Origin: an uncultured Ruaniaceae bacterium
Lineage (GTDB): Bacteria; Actinomycetota; Actinomycetes; Actinomycetales; Beutenbergiaceae
Assembly: GCA_947251855.1 (NCBI GenBank)
Contig: CAMXUZ010000226.1
Coordinates: 1-17,298 of the forward strand
DNA: 17,298 nucleotides
Direction of reading: 5' to 3'
Part shown: positions 13,807-17,298 of the stretch, piece after piece
How the letters are laid out: each line of letters opens with the position of its first letter
Position numbering within the stretch: the stretch's first letter is position 1
Made by a program: the position numbers and the translations under genes
The notes under the pieces: generated by a model
The model's database searches: none
What the model saw: the letters and a program-made list of their open reading frames with translations, nothing else
What the model was told of the DNA's origin: nothing

Positions 13807-14907
13807 ATGGAACCGGAACCGAATCCTGAACTTGTGGCCGAGCTCGCGGGGATCCTGCGTGGCGCAGCGCACCCCGCTGCCGGGGGCGCCGCTTCGGGAG
13901 GGATCGCCGCCGAATGGTCCCAGGTCGCCACGGCCCACGCGGGTCGGATCTATACCGGCGGGAGGCGTTACCCGCTGCCCGAGGGGGCGGAGGCGGTATT
14001 CCGGAAACTTCATGAAGACATGCGTGATGAGGCCCGCGGCGCGTGGTTCAGCGCCCGGCTGGAACTACGCCCGGATGCCGCCGCTCCCGGGGGTTTCTCC
14101 CACCCCGAATTCACCGTCAATTACACCGAGCGGGTGTATTGGAACGGGGAGACGATGCTCACTCCCGCCCAGGGCGCGGCTCCGATCCCTAGCGACGCCG
14201 AGTGGTCAGCCGAGCTGCGCCGACATCCCCGCGCGCCGCAGTTCGTTCCCACGTGGATCTCCGCCCGGCCCGATACCTCGGGCGAATTCGGTGCCCTGCG
14301 CACTGCCCTGGAGAAGGCGGGCCTGCCACGCGGCGCCGCGCGGCTTCCCGGTGAGGACCACGTGACCTTCGAAGGCGCCCTGCTCGTGCGCGAACTCTCC
14401 GGCGGCTACTCCGTCGACATCTTCGATTACGGCCAGCTCCATCACCTCGGGACCGAACCGGACCCACGCTCGGCCGGCCTGCACGCGTGGAACTACCTCT
14501 CCTCACCCCTGCCCGATCCCGTTTCCCTCTCCCCTGCCGAGGTGGATCAGCGCGTCCGCGCCGCCGTGGCAGGGTACTCCGAACTCGGTGCACGCATCCA
14601 AGCGGCCGGCGCGGGCGGGATCGCCACGAACCTCGCCACGGGAGTGCCCTTCGACCGGTGGGGCGGGATCGACGGCTTCTATCTGTTCGCGTGGCAGACC
14701 CCGGTGCCGCAACGCTCCCTACCGCCCTCCGCCGTCGAGGGCGGCGCTGCTCGCGTCGGTTTTATCGCCGCCCACCCCGTCCCGGTCCAGGCGGAGTTCA
14801 GCCCCGCGTGGTTCGACCAACCCGGCGGGGGGATCCGGTTCCGGACCCATGAGCCTTTGCGCGACCTGGTGCGGGCCGGGGCGCTGCGGGTCATCACGGT
14901 CGGCTAG
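13807..14907 (+). CDS. Hypothetical protein with a possible YezG/DUF600-like segment
   Basis: A 366-aa soluble protein with no signal peptide or membrane helix. Residues 60-151 resemble, by eye, the YezG/DUF600 immunity-like fold: RGAWFSARLEL, then FTVNYTERVYWNG, then SDAEWSAELRRHPRAPQFVPTWI. The last ~200 residues (IFDYGQLHHLGTEPD, WNYLSS, GIDGFYLFAWQTP, the end at VRAGALRVITVG) are unfamiliar to me. The start ATG 13807 is only 25 nt from the divergent purC start and has no ribosome site, so its promoter must overlap the purC 5' end or the transcript is leaderless. No toxin-like gene is adjacent, so an immunity role is not supported by context. Coding is well supported by length and frame; function is not known. 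Confidence 0.7.
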   Translation: MEPEPNPELVAELAGILRGAAHPAAGGAASGGIAAEWSQVATAHAGRIYTGGRRYPLPEGAEAVFRKLHEDMRDEARGAWFSARLELRPDAAAPGGFSHPEFTVNYTERVYWNGETMLTPAQGAAPIPSDAEWSAELRRHPRAPQFVPTWISARPDTSGEFGALRTALEKAGLPRGAARLPGEDHVTFEGALLVRELSGGYSVDIFDYGQLHHLGTEPDPRSAGLHAWNYLSSPLPDPVSLSPAEVDQRVRAAVAGYSELGARIQAAGAGGIATNLATGVPFDRWGGIDGFYLFAWQTPVPQRSLPPSAVEGGAARVGFIAAHPVPVQAEFSPAWFDQPGGGIRFRTHEPLRDLVRAGALRVITVG

Positions 14908-14974
14908 CCCCACCCGGGCGATCTCACCGGCGCTGTGCGCTCGACGGCGCCCCACCCGCCCCGGACCCTGTGAG

Positions 14975-14980
14975 TAATAT
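14975..14980 (+). promoter_or_regulatory. Candidate -10 box for the GNAT gene
   Basis: TAATAT preceded by TGAG, within the 97-bp gap before the acetyltransferase. It would put the transcript start near 14987, followed by GCGAGG (14995-15000) as the ribosome site for GTG 15005. No good -35 is visible. Confidence 0.4.
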
Positions 14981-15004
14981 TTCCTTGAGCACCCGCGAGG
15001 CCGC

Positions 15005-16000
15005 GTGAGAATGTATTTTGCTGTGACGACTTCGAAGACTCCTACCGCGACCCGGGCCACCCCCACGACTGCCGGGTTGCGCCGCACGCCGTTAACTCCG
15101 GAAATGGCGCCCGCGTGGTCACAGCTGCACGCGATCATCGCCGACGATGATGGCGGAAGGTGGAAACCTACCCCCACCGAGCTCGCCGAAGAACTGCAGC
15201 CGTCGTCAACCTTTGATCCGGCGCAGCAGACGTGGGCGGCCTGGTCCGGCGAGGAGATGATCGCGTTCGCCCTCGCGGGGGTGCGCAGCGCACCCCGATA
15301 CGACGGCACGAACTCCGCGTTCATCATCGGCGGGGTGCACCCGGACTGGCGCGGACACGGGCTCGGGAGCGAACTGCTCGAACGCACCGAACGCCGCGGG
15401 GCAGAGCGTGCGCGGGCGCTGGTTCCCGGTGTTCCCCTGGTGTTCAACGCGATGACGACGGCCACCGCGCCGGCCGCCTCCGAATTCCTCACCGATCACG
15501 GGTACGAGCAGGTGCGGTATTGGTTCGACATGACCCACGATCTGCAGGGGGACTTCACCGACGACCCCCGGACCCAGCCCCTCTCCCCCGAGCACTCCGA
15601 AGCGGTCCGGCTCGCGCACAACGACGCCTTCTCCACCCACTGGGGAAGTGCGCCCATCAGCGCCGAGAACTGGCACCGGCTCACCCGCTCGGCGGGGTTG
15701 CGCCCCGACCTCTCGCGGATCGTCGTCGAGGACGGCGAGGTGCTCGCCTATACCCTCGTGTCCTCCAACCTTCCCGGCGAGGCGTACTTCGACCTCGTGG
15801 GGGTGCGCGGCGGAGCACAGGGCCGGGGCCTCGGCCGGGCTGTACTCACCTCCGGGCTCGCGGCAATTCGCGAGGAGGGCTCCTTCACCGAGGCGGGGCT
15901 CGACGTCGACGCCGATAACCCCTCCGGGGCGGGACGCCTGTACACGTCGGCGGGGTTCACGAACGCCGCGAAGACGATCACCTGGGAAAAATCCCCGTAA
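15005..16000 (+). CDS. Tandem GNAT-domain acetyltransferase
   Basis: A 331-aa protein with two GNAT folds in tandem. The first (about 25-180) has the acetyl-CoA loop GGVHPDWRGHGLGSEL (109-124), and the second (about 190-330) has GVRGGAQGRGLGRAVL (266-281) followed by DADNPSGAGRLYTSAGF. It would transfer an acetyl group from acetyl-CoA to an unknown amine. The overall plan resembles mycothiol synthase MshD (about 315 aa, two GNAT domains), but many other two-domain GNATs exist and I see no MshD-specific motif, so no symbol is given. The start is GTG 15005, 4 nt after GCGAGG; ATG 15011 and GTG 15023 are alternatives that remove only a few variable residues. The stop is 8 nt from the convergent AbiEi/DUF559 stop. 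Confidence 0.88.
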   Translation: MRMYFAVTTSKTPTATRATPTTAGLRRTPLTPEMAPAWSQLHAIIADDDGGRWKPTPTELAEELQPSSTFDPAQQTWAAWSGEEMIAFALAGVRSAPRYDGTNSAFIIGGVHPDWRGHGLGSELLERTERRGAERARALVPGVPLVFNAMTTATAPAASEFLTDHGYEQVRYWFDMTHDLQGDFTDDPRTQPLSPEHSEAVRLAHNDAFSTHWGSAPISAENWHRLTRSAGLRPDLSRIVVEDGEVLAYTLVSSNLPGEAYFDLVGVRGGAQGRGLGRAVLTSGLAAIREEGSFTEAGLDVDADNPSGAGRLYTSAGFTNAAKTITWEKSP

Positions 16001-16008
16001 CGCACCGG

Positions 16009-16992
16009 TTACCTGCCCGCCGCCCGATCGTGCAGAACTCCTTCGGCTACCCGCCTGGCCATCACCTCGCGTATCGTCGCGATCATCTGCTGAGGATGCT
16101 CGCGAACGTCGGCCGTGGTGAACCGCAACGTTTGCCAGCCAAGGGTGGCGGCGCGTCGGTCTCGGTCGCGGTCGCGCCGTTGCGCCTCCGCTGAGGTGTG
16201 AAAGGCACGTCCGTCGATCTCAATGCCGAGTTTGAGCGCCGGTTCGGCGAAGTCGAAACGACGAATGATCCGATTGTTCATCCGCACCCGGTGCTGCCGA
16301 AGAAAATGGAGCCCGTTCGCTCTGAAGACCTCATCCGCCTCCGCCTCCAGCCCGGAATCGAACCCCTCCTCCAGTTCGGCTAGCATCCTTCGAACCTGCG
16401 CGGCGCGTGAGGACTTGGGCATCGCGGCCGCTGCCTCTTCAAGCTCAGCTGGGCTCGTTCTCTTCGTCCGGATCGCGTCATAGATCACCGCCTGGACCGC
16501 CCGCGCGGTGAGGAAGCTGCTCAGGTCAATGATGGTGCGGGCGACGGTAGTCACCGGCTTCCCCTGAATGCCGGTGGTGAAGTTGCTGAGGTTCCGGCTG
16601 CGGATGATCCTCGCACCCGGCATGCCCCGCAACTTGTGAGCGTGCGGAATGGTCAGCCACACCAACGGCGACCCCGGCCGAACGTCAAGGCCATGGATCC
16701 GGGCGGCGGAGAAGTGGCTCAACGCTGCTCCTACCGGGGCGACGCGCAGGATCGCTTGGCCAACGGTGGTGCGGGTATAGGGCGTGCTCGCTAGACGGAA
16801 CACGCCTCGGCGGATCCGCTCCCATTCGCCGAGGCGCAGACGGTAATCCACTTGGGTCGCGGTCAACCCTGCGGCGAGGGCCTGCTGCCGGGAGATGACG
16901 CCGTCCTGCTTCAATAGAAGGGCAGTGATCCGAGCCCGGGTCCGCCCCCGCGCGAGGGGATCTGCTGTGTCCCTCGATCGTTCGTTGGTCAT
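16009..16992 (-). CDS. AbiEi-type antitoxin domain fused to DUF559 (PD-(D/E)XK nuclease-like)
   Basis: A 327-aa two-part protein common in actinobacteria. Residues about 20-70 form an AbiEi-like winged-helix start (GVISRQQALAAGLTATQVDYRL then GEWERIRRGVFRL). The middle, 88-160, is the AbiEi body (LSHFSAARIHGLD, TVARTIIDLSS). The C-terminal 210-315 is DUF559, a Vsr/PD-(D/E)XK-like domain: Glu216 or Glu218, Asp247 in RRFDFAEP, Glu258/Asp260 in GIEIDGRAFH, and RDRRAATLGWQTLRFT. Acidic residues fitting a metal site are present, so nuclease activity is possible but unproven. Start ATG 16992. No AbiEii nucleotidyltransferase toxin lies beside it, so the usual type IV toxin-antitoxin partner is missing, at least on the visible side. 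Domain recognition is good; role (defence, antitoxin or housekeeping) is unknown. Confidence 0.85.
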   Translation of the reverse strand: MTNERSRDTADPLARGRTRARITALLLKQDGVISRQQALAAGLTATQVDYRLRLGEWERIRRGVFRLASTPYTRTTVGQAILRVAPVGAALSHFSAARIHGLDVRPGSPLVWLTIPHAHKLRGMPGARIIRSRNLSNFTTGIQGKPVTTVARTIIDLSSFLTARAVQAVIYDAIRTKRTSPAELEEAAAAMPKSSRAAQVRRMLAELEEGFDSGLEAEADEVFRANGLHFLRQHRVRMNNRIIRRFDFAEPALKLGIEIDGRAFHTSAEAQRRDRDRDRRAATLGWQTLRFTTADVREHPQQMIATIREVMARRVAEGVLHDRAAGR

Positions 16993-17090
16993 GGCACTAC
17001 GGAGCCAGAAACTTCTGCCGCGTGTCGGTACCGGGAGGAACGTTGTGGACTTGCCCGACGGTGTGCACCGCCCTTTCCGGCACCGGCCCC

Positions 17091-17240
17091 ACCGCGAACG
17101 GACCCCAGGTACCGGCGCCGATCCGGCACTGGGGCGCGATAGCGGTAACGGTTACCGACTCGGGGACCCACATCCTCTCCTCGTTCGAGAGCGGGCGCCG
17201 TTTACCGCAACAATTACCGCAAGCGCACCCCAAGCCCCCG
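17091..17240. repeat. Second array of the 62-bp-period repeat (diverged)
   Basis: Blocks of the type ACCGC-N-AACGGGACCCAG recur at 17091, 17154 and 17216, spacings of 63 and 62 nt, matching the period and motif of the 10437-10608 array. The 17-mer CCGCAACAATTACCGCA is identical at 17205-17221 and 10579-10595, in the same orientation. The first copy also carries CCCCAG (17103-17108) facing CTGGGG (17129-17134), a perfect 6-bp stem. Confidence 0.75.
17143..17157. promoter_or_regulatory. 15-bp palindrome upstream of the AbiEi/DUF559 gene
   Basis: CGGTAAC-G-GTTACCG is a perfect 7+7 inverted repeat around one base, at the junction of two 62-bp units and about 150 nt upstream of the gene. It could be a protein-binding site or a product of the repeat, which contains GCGGTAA/TTACCGC elements. 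Confidence 0.4.
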
Positions 17241-17298
17241 CGGCGGACGCGAACGCGCCTCCTCGCGCGCCGCCGCGTGCACGCTGGGGCCGCGAGGC

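Larger units (their letters stand above)
16993..17298. other. 306-bp gene-free region at the right edge
   Basis: Lies upstream of the AbiEi/DUF559 gene. It contains degenerate copies of the 62-bp repeat and a 15-bp palindrome. I see no convincing promoter and no real gene. The short minus-strand frames here share residues with short frames near 10356-10652 only because the DNA repeat is shared. The last ~60 bases are very GC-rich without recognisable content. Confidence 0.6.

Noticed and set aside
13782..13931. Upstream extension of purC to 13931
   Set aside because: It overlaps the divergent gene starting at 13807 and lacks SAICAR synthase homology; the family N terminus fits GTG 13781.
15996..16012. 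GTAAC/GTTAC inverted repeat across the two convergent stop codons (15998-16011) as a bidirectional terminator
   Set aside because: The stem is only 5 bp without a T tract; too weak to call.

Overview
The window is a high-GC (roughly two-thirds G+C by eye), densely packed bacterial chromosome segment. The gene set points to an Actinomycetota genome: a fadA2/fabG4/htdX-type beta-oxidation block, a separate purS/purQ pair, an AbiEi-DUF559 fusion, GTG/TTG starts, ATGA stop/start overlaps and at least one candidate leaderless start. The genus is not resolved. There is no rRNA, tRNA, CRISPR or recognisable insertion sequence.

Layout. (1) 1-803: 5' part of a PLP aminotransferase on the minus strand, running off the left edge. 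It is divergent from a metallo-beta-lactamase-fold hydrolase (861-1598), a 51-aa one-helix membrane protein (1656-1811) and an 8-TM membrane protein built from two copies of a 4-TM unit (1816-2802). (2) 2828-9262: a fatty-acid module. A TetR regulator and an acyl-CoA oxidase-type flavoprotein form a minus-strand pair. Divergent from them is a coupled operon of thiolase (FadA2-like), two-domain ketoacyl reductase (FabG4-like) and MaoC hydratase (HtdX-like). Together these supply oxidation, hydration, second oxidation and thiolysis of acyl-CoA, or the reverse reductive chemistry. A 19-bp imperfect palindrome between the two arms is the likely TetR operator. A luciferase-like monooxygenase (9273-10283) follows on the same strand. 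(3) 10671-13781: purine genes. On the minus strand lie purS, a degenerate purQ and rnhA, joined by 4-nt overlaps; purC is nearby, with an MBL-fold hydrolase on the plus strand between them. (4) 13807-16992: a YezG-like (low confidence) hypothetical protein, a tandem-GNAT acetyltransferase and a convergent AbiEi/DUF559 protein.

The most striking observation is purQ (11192-11860). Its reading frame is kept over about 222 codons, but it carries an in-frame TAG in the GGFSYGDYLR region, and the Cys, His and Glu of the glutaminase triad are all replaced. The flanking purS and rnhA look intact. It is either a pseudogene still held in a coupled operon or a repurposed, catalytically dead subunit.

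The second unexplained structure is a repeat family with a 62-bp period. It appears in the only two intergenic regions longer than 300 bp (10437-10608 and about 17091-17240), as degenerate tandem copies of a hairpin-prone unit in the same orientation.

I did not find a convincing new defence or biosynthetic system. The dead purQ, the repeat family and the duplicated membrane protein are the points that deserve follow-up.
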